Shown here: piece by piece, positions 10,987 to 19,580 of the stretch
How positions within the stretch are numbered: the stretch's first letter is position 1
Layout of the letters: every line of letters begins with the position of its first letter
NCBI RefSeq assembly: GCF_001641335.1
Contig: NZ_LVEM01000002.1
Span: 971,663 to 1,035,662, forward strand
Origin: Bradyrhizobium stylosanthis
Lineage (GTDB): Bacteria; Pseudomonadota; Alphaproteobacteria; Rhizobiales; Xanthobacteraceae
Direction: 5' to 3'
Length of the DNA stretch: 64,000 nt
Notes under the pieces: model-generated
Told to the model about the DNA's origin: nothing
The model's database searches: none
The model's input: only the letters and a program-made list of their open reading frames with translations
Translations under genes and position numbers: made by a program

Positions 10987-11046
10987 GCCATCTTCCGCGG
11001 CGCCCGCCATGGGCGCCGCGGCTCTATAACGAAGCGAGTTGAACTA

Positions 11047-11991
11047 GTGTCCGTCCTCGACCAGAACGCCATCGACATCAATCCCCGCATCTCCGAAGCG
11101 GAGGTTGGCGATTATCTCGCGCTCCTCAAGCCGCGGGTGATGTCGCTGGTGATCTTCACCGCGCTGGTCGGCATGGCGATGGCGCCCGGGCATTTCCACT
11201 GGGTGCTGGCGATCACCTCGCTGCTCTGCATCGCCGTCGGTGCCGGTGCCTCCGGCGCACTCAACATGGCGCTGGAAGGCGACATCGACGCCAAGATGTC
11301 GCGCACGGCGAACCGGCCGATCCCGCGCGGCCGCATCACCCGCGGCGAAGCGATGGCGTTCGGCCTGACGCTGTCCTTCTTCTCGGTGATGACGCTGGGC
11401 ATCCTCGTCAACTGGATCGCGGGCGCGCTGCTCGCCTTCACCATCTTCTTCTACGTCGTGATCTACACGATGGGCCTGAAGCGCTGGACCACGCAGAACA
11501 TCGTGATCGGCGGCGCCGCCGGCGCGCTGCCGCCGGTGGTGGCCTGGGCCGCGGTCACCGGCACGGTCGACGTCGAGCCGCTGCTGTTGTTCGCCATCAT
11601 CTTCTTCTGGACGCCGCCGCATTTCTGGGCGCTGGCGCTGTTCCGCTCCGACGACTATGCGCGCGCCGGCATTCCGATGCTGCCCAACGTCGCCGGTCCC
11701 GACGCGACGCGTCTGCAGATCCTGCTCTACACCATCGTGCTGATCGCGGTCGCCGCCGCGCCCTGGGCGCTCGGCTATTTCGATGCCGTCTATGGCGTGG
11801 TCTCGCTGATCCTCGGCGCCGGAATGCTGGTGCTCGCGATCAACGTCTATCTGCGCCGCGAGCGCAGCCAGTCGCTGCGCGCGACCCGCAAATTGTTCGC
11901 CTTCTCGATCCTGTATCTGTTTGCGCTGTTCGCGACCCTGCTGGCCGAGGTCGTGTTCCGGGCGCTTGCTCCGATGGTTGGGGGCGCATGA
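11047..11991 (+). CDS. ctaB: Protohaem IX farnesyltransferase (haem O synthase)
   Basis: A 314-residue membrane prenyltransferase that adds a farnesyl group to haem b to give haem o, the precursor of haem a needed by this oxidase. It has about eight transmembrane helices, the allylic diphosphate-binding region [23 protein letters not shown] (an N-x3-D-x2-D-like motif near residue 75-90), and [18 protein letters not shown]. It starts at GTG after GAAGCGAG. The stop codon overlaps the start of the next small gene by 4 bp (ATGA), indicating translational coupling. Confidence 0.96.
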   Translation: MSVLDQNAIDINPRISEAEVGDYLALLKPRVMSLVIFTALVGMAMAPGHFHWVLAITSLLCIAVGAGASGALNMALEGDIDAKMSRTANRPIPRGRITRGEAMAFGLTLSFFSVMTLGILVNWIAGALLAFTIFFYVVIYTMGLKRWTTQNIVIGGAAGALPPVVAWAAVTGTVDVEPLLLFAIIFFWTPPHFWALALFRSDDYARAGIPMLPNVAGPDATRLQILLYTIVLIAVAAAPWALGYFDAVYGVVSLILGAGMLVLAINVYLRRERSQSLRATRKLFAFSILYLFALFATLLAEVVFRALAPMVGGA

Positions 11992-12164
11992 TCGCAGCAA
12001 TGGCCGACAAACCCGAGCCAGATGGAATCGTCCTCACCGAGGCGCAGAAGAAGAGCCGTCGCCAGCGTTCGATTGCGATCGCGCTTGCGCTCGGTGTGCT
12101 CGTCGTTCTGTTCTTCGCCGTCACCATGGTCAAGGGACCGGCGGTGCTAGTCCGGCCGATGTAG
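11988..12164 (+). CDS. coxF: Small membrane protein of the oxidase operon (CoxF-like)
   Basis: A 58-residue protein, short enough to be missed by length-filtered gene calling. It has a basic cytoplasmic N-terminal half ([11 protein letters not shown]) and a single transmembrane helix (about residues 29-48). Its ATG overlaps the ctaB stop by 4 bp, and its TAG is followed 5 bases later by the ctaG start. The same place between ctaB and ctaG is held by a tiny single-helix protein in other alphaproteobacteria, where it is called CoxF or an unnamed ORF. Role presumed to be oxidase assembly, unproven. Confidence 0.82.
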   Translation: MIAAMADKPEPDGIVLTEAQKKSRRQRSIAIALALGVLVVLFFAVTMVKGPAVLVRPM

Positions 12165-12169
12165 GAAAC

Positions 12170-12817
12170 ATGGATCACGAGCCGACCATATCGCAGGATG
12201 TCAGCGCCAAGCCGGCCAATGCCGCCAAGGGCCGCGGGCTGGGGCGTGATGTGGTGGTCGCCTCGATCTGCGGCGCCGTGGTGGCGCTGATGGTCGGTGC
12301 CTCCTACGCGGCGGTGCCGTTCTACAACTGGTTCTGCCGCGCCACCGGCTTCAACGGCACCACCCAGGTCGCGACCTCGGCGCCCGCCACCGGTCCGATC
12401 GCGCGGAAGATCGCGGTGCGCTTCGATTCCAACGTCGCGCCGGGTTTGCCCTGGAAGTTCGAGCCGGAGCAGAGCGAGATCGAGGTCAATATCGGCCAGG
12501 TCGTGACCGTGTTCTACACCGTGACCAACCAGGCCGCGCGGACCACCGCAGGCCAGGCCGCCTACAATGTCGCGCCGCTGACGGTCGGCTCCTACTTCCA
12601 GAAGATCAACTGCTTCTGCTTCACCGAGCAGACCATGGCGCCCGGCGAGAAGCGCGAGATGCCGGTCGTGTTCTACGTCGATCCGTCGATTGCCGACGAC
12701 CACGAGAACGACGGGCTGAACACGATCACGCTGTCCTACACGTTCTATCCGGTGAAGGATCCGGTGGTGAAGCCGCTCGCATCCGGCGAGAACGACAAAC
12801 GCAAGGGAAATCTCTGA
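12170..12817 (+). CDS. ctaG: Cytochrome c oxidase assembly protein CtaG (Cox11)
   Basis: A 215-residue copper chaperone that delivers copper to the CuB site of subunit I. One N-terminal transmembrane helix (about residues 25-47) anchors a periplasmic immunoglobulin-like domain. The family signatures are visible: [18 protein letters not shown] just after the helix, with a conserved cysteine, then [14 protein letters not shown] and the copper-binding C-F-C-F motif in [16 protein letters not shown]. The ATG follows the preceding small gene by five bases. An open stretch upstream of this start is ctaB read in another frame. Confidence 0.96.
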   Translation: MDHEPTISQDVSAKPANAAKGRGLGRDVVVASICGAVVALMVGASYAAVPFYNWFCRATGFNGTTQVATSAPATGPIARKIAVRFDSNVAPGLPWKFEPEQSEIEVNIGQVVTVFYTVTNQAARTTAGQAAYNVAPLTVGSYFQKINCFCFTEQTMAPGEKREMPVVFYVDPSIADDHENDGLNTITLSYTFYPVKDPVVKPLASGENDKRKGNL

Positions 12818-12896
12818 TCGCCGGGCTTTGGGCGCGGCAGGTTGGAAACAAGGGGATAAGTGCCTGATAGGCACGGGATTGAGGAGAGAGACGGAA

Positions 12897-13793
12897 ATGG
12901 CTACGGCTCAAGGCAAGCAACACGACTATCACCTGGTCGATCCCTCTCCCTGGCCGGCCGTCGGTTCGCTCTCGGCCTTCATCATGGCGGTCGGCGCGAT
13001 CGCCTGGATGCATCACATGTTCTCGGCGGCACCGATCGTGTTCGGTGTCGGCACCGTCGGTGTGCTCTACACCATGGCGAGCTGGTGGGGCGACGTGATC
13101 AAGGAAGCCCAGTACAAGGGCGACCACACCCGCGTCGTGCAGCTGCATCACCGCTACGGCATGATCCTGTTCATCGCCTCCGAGGTGATGTTCTTCGTGG
13201 CCTGGTTCTGGGCCTATTTCAACGCCGCGCTGTTTCCGGCCGACGCCGTCCACGCCACGCGCGACGCCGTGTTCGGCTGCGGCCTCGGCACCCAGGCCGG
13301 CGCCTGCGCGGTCCCCGGCACCTGGCCGCCGAAGGGCATCGAGACCTTCGATCCCTGGCACCTGCCGCTCCTGAACACGCTGATCCTGCTGACGTCGGGC
13401 ACCACCGTGACCTGGGCGCACCATGCGCTGCTCGAGAACGATCGCCAGGGTCTCAAATACGGCCTGATCCTCACCGTCGTGCTCGGCGCGCTCTTCACCT
13501 GCGTGCAGGCCTATGAGTACAGCCACGCAGCGTTCTCCTTCGCCGGCAACGTCTATGGCGCGACCTTCTTCATGGCGACCGGCTTCCACGGTTTCCACGT
13601 GCTGGTCGGCACCATCTTCCTGCTGGTCTGCCTGTTCCGCGCCTATGCCGGCCACTTCACGCCGAAGCAGCACCTCGGCTTCGAGTTCGCCGCCTGGTAC
13701 TGGCACTTCGTCGACGTGGTCTGGCTGTTCCTGTTCCTCTGCATCTATGTCTGGGGACACGGTGCCGAGGCCATGGCTCACGGCGCGCACTGA
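12897..13793 (+). CDS. ctaE: Cytochrome c oxidase subunit III
   Basis: A 298-residue integral membrane subunit with seven predicted helices that stabilises the catalytic subunits. It starts [20 protein letters not shown], the usual alphaproteobacterial start, and contains [34 protein letters not shown], and [16 protein letters not shown], which hold conserved Glu and His residues. GAGAGACGG precedes the ATG. It is the last subunit gene; a strong terminator follows. Confidence 0.97.
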   Translation: MATAQGKQHDYHLVDPSPWPAVGSLSAFIMAVGAIAWMHHMFSAAPIVFGVGTVGVLYTMASWWGDVIKEAQYKGDHTRVVQLHHRYGMILFIASEVMFFVAWFWAYFNAALFPADAVHATRDAVFGCGLGTQAGACAVPGTWPPKGIETFDPWHLPLLNTLILLTSGTTVTWAHHALLENDRQGLKYGLILTVVLGALFTCVQAYEYSHAAFSFAGNVYGATFFMATGFHGFHVLVGTIFLLVCLFRAYAGHFTPKQHLGFEFAAWYWHFVDVVWLFLFLCIYVWGHGAEAMAHGAH

Positions 13794-13812
13794 GCCGCAA
13801 TGGATTGATGGG

Positions 13813-13845
13813 AAAGGGCGGCCGCAGGGCCGCCCTTTCTCTTTC
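13813..13845 (+). terminator. Rho-independent terminator after ctaE
   Basis: A perfect stem AAAGGGCGGCC / GGCCGCCCTTT with a GCAG loop, followed by CTCTTTCC, stands 19 bases after the ctaE stop. DUF983 and SURF1 downstream would then need read-through or their own promoter. Confidence 0.75.
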
Positions 13846-13890
13846 CGCCCCGCCGCAGGTTTCGGCGGAACTGTGATAGAGTCTGCCATC

Positions 13891-14292
13891 ATGAACGACA
13901 CTGCCGGCCCCTCGGAGCCCGAAACCACCGTCCTGCAAAGCGCGCTGCGCGGGCTTGCCTGCAAATGTCCGCGCTGCGGCCAGGGCAAGCTCTATGCGGG
14001 CTTCCTCACGCTCGCTCCCGCTTGCGACCGCTGCGGGCTCGACTATGCCTTCATCGATGCCGGCGACGGTCCGGCGATCTTCATCATCATGCTGGCGGGC
14101 GCGATCGTCGTCGGCTGCGCGCTGGTCGTCGAGGTCAAATACCAGCCGCCGTTCTGGCTGCATGCGGTGCTCTGGCTGCCGCTGATCCTCGCCACCACGC
14201 TGTTGCCGCTGCGCTCCATGAAGGCCCTGCTGATCGCGCTGCAATACCATCACAAGGCGGCGCCGGGCCGGCTGATCGACCGCGCGAAATGA
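13891..14292 (+). CDS. DUF983 membrane protein
   Basis: A 133-residue protein of the DUF983 family, often found beside cytochrome oxidase genes. A zinc-ribbon-like N-terminal segment has two cysteine pairs (CKCPRCGQG, CDRCGLDY; about residues 24-49) and is followed by two transmembrane helices (about 60-80 and 88-108). The function is not established; its position suggests a role in oxidase biogenesis. The ATG at 13891 is the first in frame to give the ribbon at the N-terminus. The stop overlaps the SURF1 start by 4 bp. Confidence 0.88.
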   Translation: MNDTAGPSEPETTVLQSALRGLACKCPRCGQGKLYAGFLTLAPACDRCGLDYAFIDAGDGPAIFIIMLAGAIVVGCALVVEVKYQPPFWLHAVLWLPLILATTLLPLRSMKALLIALQYHHKAAPGRLIDRAK

Positions 14293-15053
14293 ACTCAACC
14301 GCGCGCAAGCCTCGCGTGGCCGGCTTCGCGCTGTTCACGCTTTTCCTGACCGCCGTCTTCGTGGCGCTCGGCGTCTGGCAGCTGCAGCGCCGTACCGCGA
14401 AGCACGAGCTGGTCGCGGCCCTTACCGAGCGCCTCGCGCAGGCGCCCGTCGCGCTGCCTTCGCCCGCGCAGTGGGCCGCGCTCGATCCCGCACGCGACGA
14501 ATTCCGCCGCGTCACCTTCACCGCGACCTACGCGCCCTTGCCCGACGCGATGGTCTATTCGTCCGGCTCGGCCGTGCGCAAGGATGCCTCCGGCCCCGGC
14601 ACCTGGGCGTTCCTGCCGGCGCGGCTTGCGGGCGGCGAGGTCGTCGTGATCGATGCCGGCTTCGTCGAGAACACGATGCAGGACCGTAGCGTGGAGGATC
14701 GCGCGGTGAAGAAGCTCGTCACTGGACAGCCGGTCGTGCTCACCGGCTATCTCCGCTTCCCGGAGGCATCGGGCTGGATGAATCCGGCGGAGAACCGCGA
14801 CAAGCGGCTCTGGTTCGTGCGCGATCATCGGGCGATCGCGAGCGCACTCGGCTGGGGCGCGGTGGCGCCGTTCTACGTCGACCTCGAGCAGCCGGCGCCG
14901 GAGAACAACATCCCGCGTCCGGGGCCGCTCGACGTGCATCTGAAGGACGACCATCTGCAATACGCCATCACCTGGTTCACGCTCGCAGGCGCGGTGCTGA
15001 TCGCATTCGGCGTCTGGGTGAGAACGCGGCGGGAAAGCCAGGGACGTCCGTAG
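14289..15053 (+). CDS. surf1: SURF1-family oxidase assembly protein
   Basis: A 254-residue protein with one transmembrane helix at each end (about residues 11-29 and 230-247) around a periplasmic domain, the SURF1 layout. Typical signatures are FVALGVWQLQRRTAKHELV after the first helix, a central G-x-W-x-F-L-P, and HLQYAITWFTLA at the start of the last helix. SURF1 helps insert haem a into subunit I of the oxidase. It overlaps the DUF983 gene by 4 bp. Confidence 0.94.
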   Translation: MNSTARKPRVAGFALFTLFLTAVFVALGVWQLQRRTAKHELVAALTERLAQAPVALPSPAQWAALDPARDEFRRVTFTATYAPLPDAMVYSSGSAVRKDASGPGTWAFLPARLAGGEVVVIDAGFVENTMQDRSVEDRAVKKLVTGQPVVLTGYLRFPEASGWMNPAENRDKRLWFVRDHRAIASALGWGAVAPFYVDLEQPAPENNIPRPGPLDVHLKDDHLQYAITWFTLAGAVLIAFGVWVRTRRESQGRP

Positions 15054-15067
15054 GTTCCCGGTGGGAA

Positions 15068-15092
15068 CCCGGAATCGTCCGGGCTTTATTAT
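15068..15092 (+). terminator. Terminator after SURF1
   Basis: A short stem CCCGGA / TCCGGG with an ATCG loop is followed by CTTTATTATT, just past the SURF1 stop. A second hairpin (GGTTCCC / GGGAACC) lies directly before it. Confidence 0.55.
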
Positions 15093-15161
15093 TCAGCACA
15101 TATTCACGACTGTGATCCTAAGCCGCGCTTGAGTTTGTCCGCGGCAGAACAGGAATGCGCC

Positions 15162-15530
15162 GTGAGTGATTTTGATCAGATGGGTGTTGTCGTCGATTGG
15201 GTGGATGCCTGCAGGACGGGCGACCTTACGATGTTGCTCGACCTCTATGCGGACGATGCGCAGGTCGAATGCACGTGCAACGGCACGCAGCATTATCATC
15301 GCGGCCGGCGCGAACTCGAAAGCTATTGGGGATCGCGGCTCAGCGCCTATCTGGCGGCGGGTTTCGGCCTGGAGGAGATCGAGCCGGCGCCGGATGGCGT
15401 CGATCTCGAATATTCCGTCGCCGGCGCGCTGCGTATCCACGCCTCGTTTCGTTTCAGCCCGGAAGGCAAGATCTACAGCACGCTGTGCACGCCCTCGCGA
15501 CAGAACGCCCACGAGGGCTGCGCCTGCTGA
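15162..15530 (+). CDS. NTF2-like (SnoaL-type) protein
   Basis: A 122-residue protein with the size and pattern of the NTF2-like fold: VVDWVDACRTGDLTMLLDLYADDAQVEC is the typical helix and first strand, followed by HHRGRRELESYW. Such proteins range from small enzymes to binding proteins, and no catalytic set can be named here. It is cysteine-rich at the end (GCAC). I chose GTG at 15162 because AGGA lies seven bases upstream; a TTG at 15129 opens a longer frame with no such signal. It is convergent with the sensor kinase gene. Confidence 0.7.
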   Translation: MSDFDQMGVVVDWVDACRTGDLTMLLDLYADDAQVECTCNGTQHYHRGRRELESYWGSRLSAYLAAGFGLEEIEPAPDGVDLEYSVAGALRIHASFRFSPEGKIYSTLCTPSRQNAHEGCAC

Positions 15531-15550
15531 CGCATGATCCGCGTGACGCC

Positions 15551-16909
15551 TCACGCGGGCGCGTTTCGTACCCTTTCGATGGGCAAGCGGCAGCGCACAC
15601 GGGTTCGTTGATCCGCGCGCAGCAATGACAGCGACCCGCTGAGTGCGCGCGCGCGCTCGTGCATGCCGGTCAGGCCGCGGCCGAACCTGTTGCCCTCGGG
15701 AAATCCGCCGCCATCGTCGGAGACCTCGATGTCGAGCGCGTCGCCAGCGATGGTCGCCTGCACATGGGCATGGTTGGCCCCGGCATGGCGCAGCACGTTG
15801 GTCAGCGCCTCCTGGATCACGCGATAGACGGTCTGGGCAAGCGGTCCGTCGATCGCGTTGAGGCCGGGATCGATCGCGGACGTCAGGCCGATATGCGGTG
15901 CCTGCTTGCGAAAGTTCTGCAGCAGCGTCTGCACGCTCGTCGCGAGCCCCAGCTCTTCGATGTAGAGCGGGCGCAGCCGGTCGAGGATGCGGCGGTTGGT
16001 CTGCTGCAGCGCCTCGACCGATTGCAACACGTCCTCCGCAGAATTGCCGAGATTTCCCGATGTCGGGGAGGCGGCTTCCATCAGCGAGATTGTGCCGGCG
16101 CGGATGCTGAACAGCAGCGGGCCGAGCTCGTCGTGCAGCTCACGAGCAAGATCGCGCCGCTCATCGTCCTGAAGCGACACCAGGCGGTGCAACAGGTCGC
16201 GATTGTCGTGACTCAATTGCGCGAGCGTTGTGGACAGGGCATTCGCCGCCTCGCAGCTGCGCCGCACCTCCGGCGGTCCTCCGACCGGGATCGGCGTCGC
16301 GTAGTCGCCGCGCCGTATTCGCGTCAGTCCTTCGCCGAGGTGCTGCAGCGATCGCATCGCCGATTTCGCGAAGAGATAGGCGATGGTGCCCGTCAGCGCC
16401 ATCAGCACGACGACGAGGCCGGTCAGGGCAAGGAAGCCGATCCACTTCTCGAACAGGTCGGCCGACAAGTCCGGCAGGAACACGAGGTCGCCGACATGCC
16501 TGCCGTCAATGAGCACCGGCGACGCCGCGTCGATGTCCGGCATGGTCAACAGGTTGACGAACCATTGTGGAACCGCCTGCAGGTTGCGCAGACCCTCCTT
16601 CGCGGAGGGAGGGGGGCCCGTGCCGGCTGCCCGGAATTGAATATCCGAGGAGGTGCCCAGGGACTGGACAAAGGCATCCAGCGTCGTCTGCGGATGGTCC
16701 GAAGTGCGCAGCGTGTTGTTGAGCGCCGCGGCGATCACCCTGATCGAGCGCCGGGCCGGCTCGTTCTCGTCAGCCAGCTGGCCAGTTGCAAATATCTGCA
16801 GCAATATGCCGCCCAGCACCAGCGCCGCGAGAAAACTGGCGCCGAGTGGAAGAAACAGTTGCGTCCGGAAGGAAAGTCGTTGCCACATTAGGCCAATTCT
16901 AACGCGCAT
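15551..16909 (-). CDS. Sensor histidine kinase, NarX/LytS-like (HisKA_3)
   Basis: A 452-residue inner-membrane kinase. Two transmembrane helices (about residues 18-41 and 157-181) enclose a periplasmic sensor of roughly 115 residues, followed by a HAMP linker (about 182-235). The phosphoacceptor His259 lies in DERRDLARELHDELGP, the HisKA_3 H-box, and the ATPase domain shows the N-box VIQEALTNVLRHAGA and the G-box DDGGGFPEGNRFGRGLTGMHERA. It is divergent from a NarL-type response regulator, which is almost certainly its partner. The periplasmic ligand is unknown. Confidence 0.93.
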   Translation of the reverse strand: MRVRIGLMWQRLSFRTQLFLPLGASFLAALVLGGILLQIFATGQLADENEPARRSIRVIAAALNNTLRTSDHPQTTLDAFVQSLGTSSDIQFRAAGTGPPPSAKEGLRNLQAVPQWFVNLLTMPDIDAASPVLIDGRHVGDLVFLPDLSADLFEKWIGFLALTGLVVVLMALTGTIAYLFAKSAMRSLQHLGEGLTRIRRGDYATPIPVGGPPEVRRSCEAANALSTTLAQLSHDNRDLLHRLVSLQDDERRDLARELHDELGPLLFSIRAGTISLMEAASPTSGNLGNSAEDVLQSVEALQQTNRRILDRLRPLYIEELGLATSVQTLLQNFRKQAPHIGLTSAIDPGLNAIDGPLAQTVYRVIQEALTNVLRHAGANHAHVQATIAGDALDIEVSDDGGGFPEGNRFGRGLTGMHERARALSGSLSLLRADQRTRVRCRLPIERVRNAPA

Positions 16910-16974
16910 CGGCGGGATTTTCTCTTTCCATTTGTTCCCGCCGGTCTATGAGTCGGAAAACAAGAGAGCGCGCG

Positions 16975-17619
16975 ATGCAAGATACCGCCAAACCGGCGAC
17001 CAGAATTCTCATTGTCGACGACCACCCCGTTGTGCTGTCCGGCTGTCGCACCCTGTTTGCCTCGGACAATACGATCCGGATCGAGGAGGCGACAGACGCC
17101 AAATCCGGGCACCGTGCCTATGTCAGCAAGCGGCCGGATGTCACCGTGATCGACATCAGCCTGCCCGATGTCTCCGGTTTCGAGCTGATGCGACGCATAC
17201 GCAAGGACGACCCCGACGCCAAGATCATCATGTTCAGCATGAATGACGATCCCGCCTTTGTGGTGCGGGCCGTCGAGCTTGGCGCGCAGGGCTATGTCTC
17301 CAAGGGCGACGATCCCCGGATCCTCCTGAAAGCGGTTCGCAAGGTGGTCGCGGGCGACAACTTCATCTCGCCGCAGCTTGCCGAAGCCGTGACGTTCTCA
17401 GGCGCTGCGATCAAGGCCAATCCGGCCTCGCAGATGACGCCGCGGGAGCTGGAAATCCTTCGTCTGCTCGGGCGCGGCGACAAGATCGTCGAGGTCGCCG
17501 AGGCGCTCGGCATCTCCTACAAGACCGTCGCCAACACCACCTCCCTGCTCAAGCAGAAGCTTGGCGCCAAGAACCATTCCGACCTGATCCGGATCGCGGT
17601 GGAAATCGGAATCGGCTGA
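16975..17619 (+). CDS. NarL/FixJ-family response regulator
   Basis: A 214-residue regulator: a receiver domain with the acidic pair in IVDDHPVV and the phosphoacceptor Asp60 in VIDISLPDVSG, then a LuxR-type helix-turn-helix (about residues 150-205) with TPRELEILRLLGRG and VAEALGISYKTVANTTSLLKQKLG. Its partner is the divergent HisKA_3 kinase. AAGAGAG stands before the ATG at 16975; an ATG at 16948 is an alternative. The pair sits downstream of the oxidase assembly genes, but I see no sequence evidence that it controls them. Confidence 0.92.
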   Translation: MQDTAKPATRILIVDDHPVVLSGCRTLFASDNTIRIEEATDAKSGHRAYVSKRPDVTVIDISLPDVSGFELMRRIRKDDPDAKIIMFSMNDDPAFVVRAVELGAQGYVSKGDDPRILLKAVRKVVAGDNFISPQLAEAVTFSGAAIKANPASQMTPRELEILRLLGRGDKIVEVAEALGISYKTVANTTSLLKQKLGAKNHSDLIRIAVEIGIG

Positions 17620-18161
17620 CCTGCCCCAGCGACCGAACCGGCTGCTCCAGGATGCAGCGGTTCGGTCGACGGATGGCACCTCCGCCAGCCGGGCAATGCG
17701 TCGCCGGCGGCCGACGCCATCCGGCGACACAATGGGCGAGGGCGATGTTCGTTCCTGCCTTGCTCTTCAATTCGGGAAAAAACGGCAATGCGCCTGCGCA
17801 ACAGGCTCGCAGCTGCGAGTGTCATTCGTAGGCTGCCGGGAAAAGCAGGAACATTCGTCGGGTCCAGCGGTTTTGGCCTTGACGATTTCGTGACAGGCGT
17901 CGAAAGCTTGCACCGACAGTTTTAACGGGCGGGTGTCCCGGACGAGCAAACCGGTCTGCACATATCAACGACAGACCTTCCAAGAGAGGGCTGCGGCATC
18001 GCCGCAGCCCTTTTTCGTTGGAAAGGGCCCGGCGGGAAGCGGTTTCCCGATGCCGCAAAACACTTTATGGTGGCGCGAAGCCTCTGGCTGTTGACAAGTA
18101 TTTTCGTAAAATCAAAGGCTTACGGATCTGGCTCAGGCTCGGTCGGCCTTTGGAGGGCAGT
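17620..18161. other. Intergenic region upstream of thrC with an orphan terminator
   Basis: A 542-base gap. No protein-coding frame in it is convincing in composition or has a ribosome-binding site. It does contain a strong factor-independent terminator at 17988-18016, far from the stop of any upstream gene (369 bases after the response regulator), which suggests a short independent transcript or a long 3' UTR ending there. Confidence 0.5.
17988..18016 (+). terminator. Strong orphan Rho-independent terminator
   Basis: A perfect 10-bp GC stem, GGGCTGCGGC / GCCGCAGCCC, with an ATC loop is followed by TTTTTCG. It lies 146 bases before the thrC start. Confidence 0.85.
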
Positions 18162-19580
18162 TTGACTCGTTATATCTCGACCCGGGGGGAGGCCCCCGAA
18201 CTCGGCTTCTGCGACGTGATGTTGACCGGGCTGGCCCGTGACGGCGGCCTGTATGTGCCGGCGACGTGGCCACAGCTCAGCGCCGAGACCATCGCCGGCT
18301 TCTTCGGCCGTCCCTATTGGGAGGTCGCCGTCGACGTGATCCGTCCCTTCGCCGGCGGCGAGATCTCCGATGCCGAGCTCGGCCGCATGGCGAACGAGGC
18401 CTATGCCACCTTCCGCCATCCCGCCGTGGTGCCGCTGCGCCAGATGTCGCCGCACCAGTTCGTGCTGGAGCTATTCCACGGTCCGACGCTCGCCTTCAAG
18501 GACGTGGCGATGCAGCTCATCTCGCGGCTGATGGACCACGTGCTCGCCAAGCGCGGCCAGCGCACCACCATCGTGGTCGCGACGTCAGGCGACACCGGCG
18601 GCGCCGCGGTGGAGGCGTTCGCAGGCCTGGAGAACGTGGACCTCATCGTGCTGTTTCCGCACGGCCGCATCTCCGAGGTGCAGCGGCGGATGATGACGAC
18701 GACGGGCGCAGCCAATGTCCATGCCCTCGCCGTCGAGGGCAATTTCGACGACTGCCAGGCGCTCGTGAAGGGCATGTTCAACAACCATCGCTTCCGCGAT
18801 GCGACCTCGCTCTCCGGCGTCAATTCCATCAACTGGGCGCGCATCGTTGCCCAGGTGGTCTACTACTTCACCTCCGCCGTCGCCGTCGGCGCGCCGGCGC
18901 GCGCGGTGGACTTCGTGGTGCCGACCGGCAATTTCGGCGACATCTTCGCGGGCTACGTCGCCAAGCGCATGGGCCTTCCCGTCCGCACCCTGCGCATCGC
19001 CGCCAACGTCAACGACATCCTGGCGCGCACGCTGAAGACCGGCATCTACGAGGTGCGCGAGGTGCACGCGACCGCCTCGCCCTCGATGGACATCCAGATC
19101 TCCTCGAATTTCGAGCGGCTGATGTTCGAGGCCGGCAAGCGCGATGCAGCCGGCGTGCGCCGTCTGATGGATTCGCTGAAGCAGTCCGGCCGTTTCGTGC
19201 TGCCCGATGCGACGCTTGCCGCGATCCGCGAGGAGTTCGACGCCGGCCGCGCCGACGAGACCGAGACCGCCGCCGCCATCCGCGCCGCCTGGCGCGAGGC
19301 GGGCGAACTGGTCGATCCCCATACCGCGGTGGCGCTCGCCGTCGCCGACCGCGACACCACCGACACCACGGTTCCGAGCATCGTGCTCTCCACCGCCCAT
19401 CCGGCCAAATTCCCGGACGCGGTCGAAGCGGCCTGCGGCCAGCGGCCGCAATTGCCGGCTTGGCTCGATGGGCTCATGACCAAATCCGAACACATGAAGG
19501 TGATGAAGAACGACCAGGCCGAGGTCGAGCGGTTCGTGCTGTCGGTCAGCCGCGCCGCAAAACAGGGAGTTGCCGGATGA
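18162..19580 (+). CDS. thrC: Threonine synthase
   Basis: A 472-residue PLP enzyme that turns O-phosphohomoserine into threonine. It starts (TTG) TRYISTRGEAPELGFCDVML and carries the PLP-lysine region GPTLAFKDVAMQ (about residues 107-118), ATSGDTGGAAVEAF, and the phosphate-binding VPTGNFGDIFAGY. The start is a TTG because GGAGGG lies six bases upstream and homologues begin at this point; the frame is open further upstream but non-conserved. The next gene begins inside its stop codon (ATGA), so the two are coupled. Confidence 0.96.
   Translation: MTRYISTRGEAPELGFCDVMLTGLARDGGLYVPATWPQLSAETIAGFFGRPYWEVAVDVIRPFAGGEISDAELGRMANEAYATFRHPAVVPLRQMSPHQFVLELFHGPTLAFKDVAMQLISRLMDHVLAKRGQRTTIVVATSGDTGGAAVEAFAGLENVDLIVLFPHGRISEVQRRMMTTTGAANVHALAVEGNFDDCQALVKGMFNNHRFRDATSLSGVNSINWARIVAQVVYYFTSAVAVGAPARAVDFVVPTGNFGDIFAGYVAKRMGLPVRTLRIAANVNDILARTLKTGIYEVREVHATASPSMDIQISSNFERLMFEAGKRDAAGVRRLMDSLKQSGRFVLPDATLAAIREEFDAGRADETETAAAIRAAWREAGELVDPHTAVALAVADRDTTDTTVPSIVLSTAHPAKFPDAVEAACGQRPQLPAWLDGLMTKSEHMKVMKNDQAEVERFVLSVSRAAKQGVAG

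Noticed and set aside
17696..17893. A 65-residue frame in the gap before thrC
   Set aside because: It has no ribosome-binding site, unconvincing composition, and no recognisable feature; the gap is better explained by a non-coding transcript.
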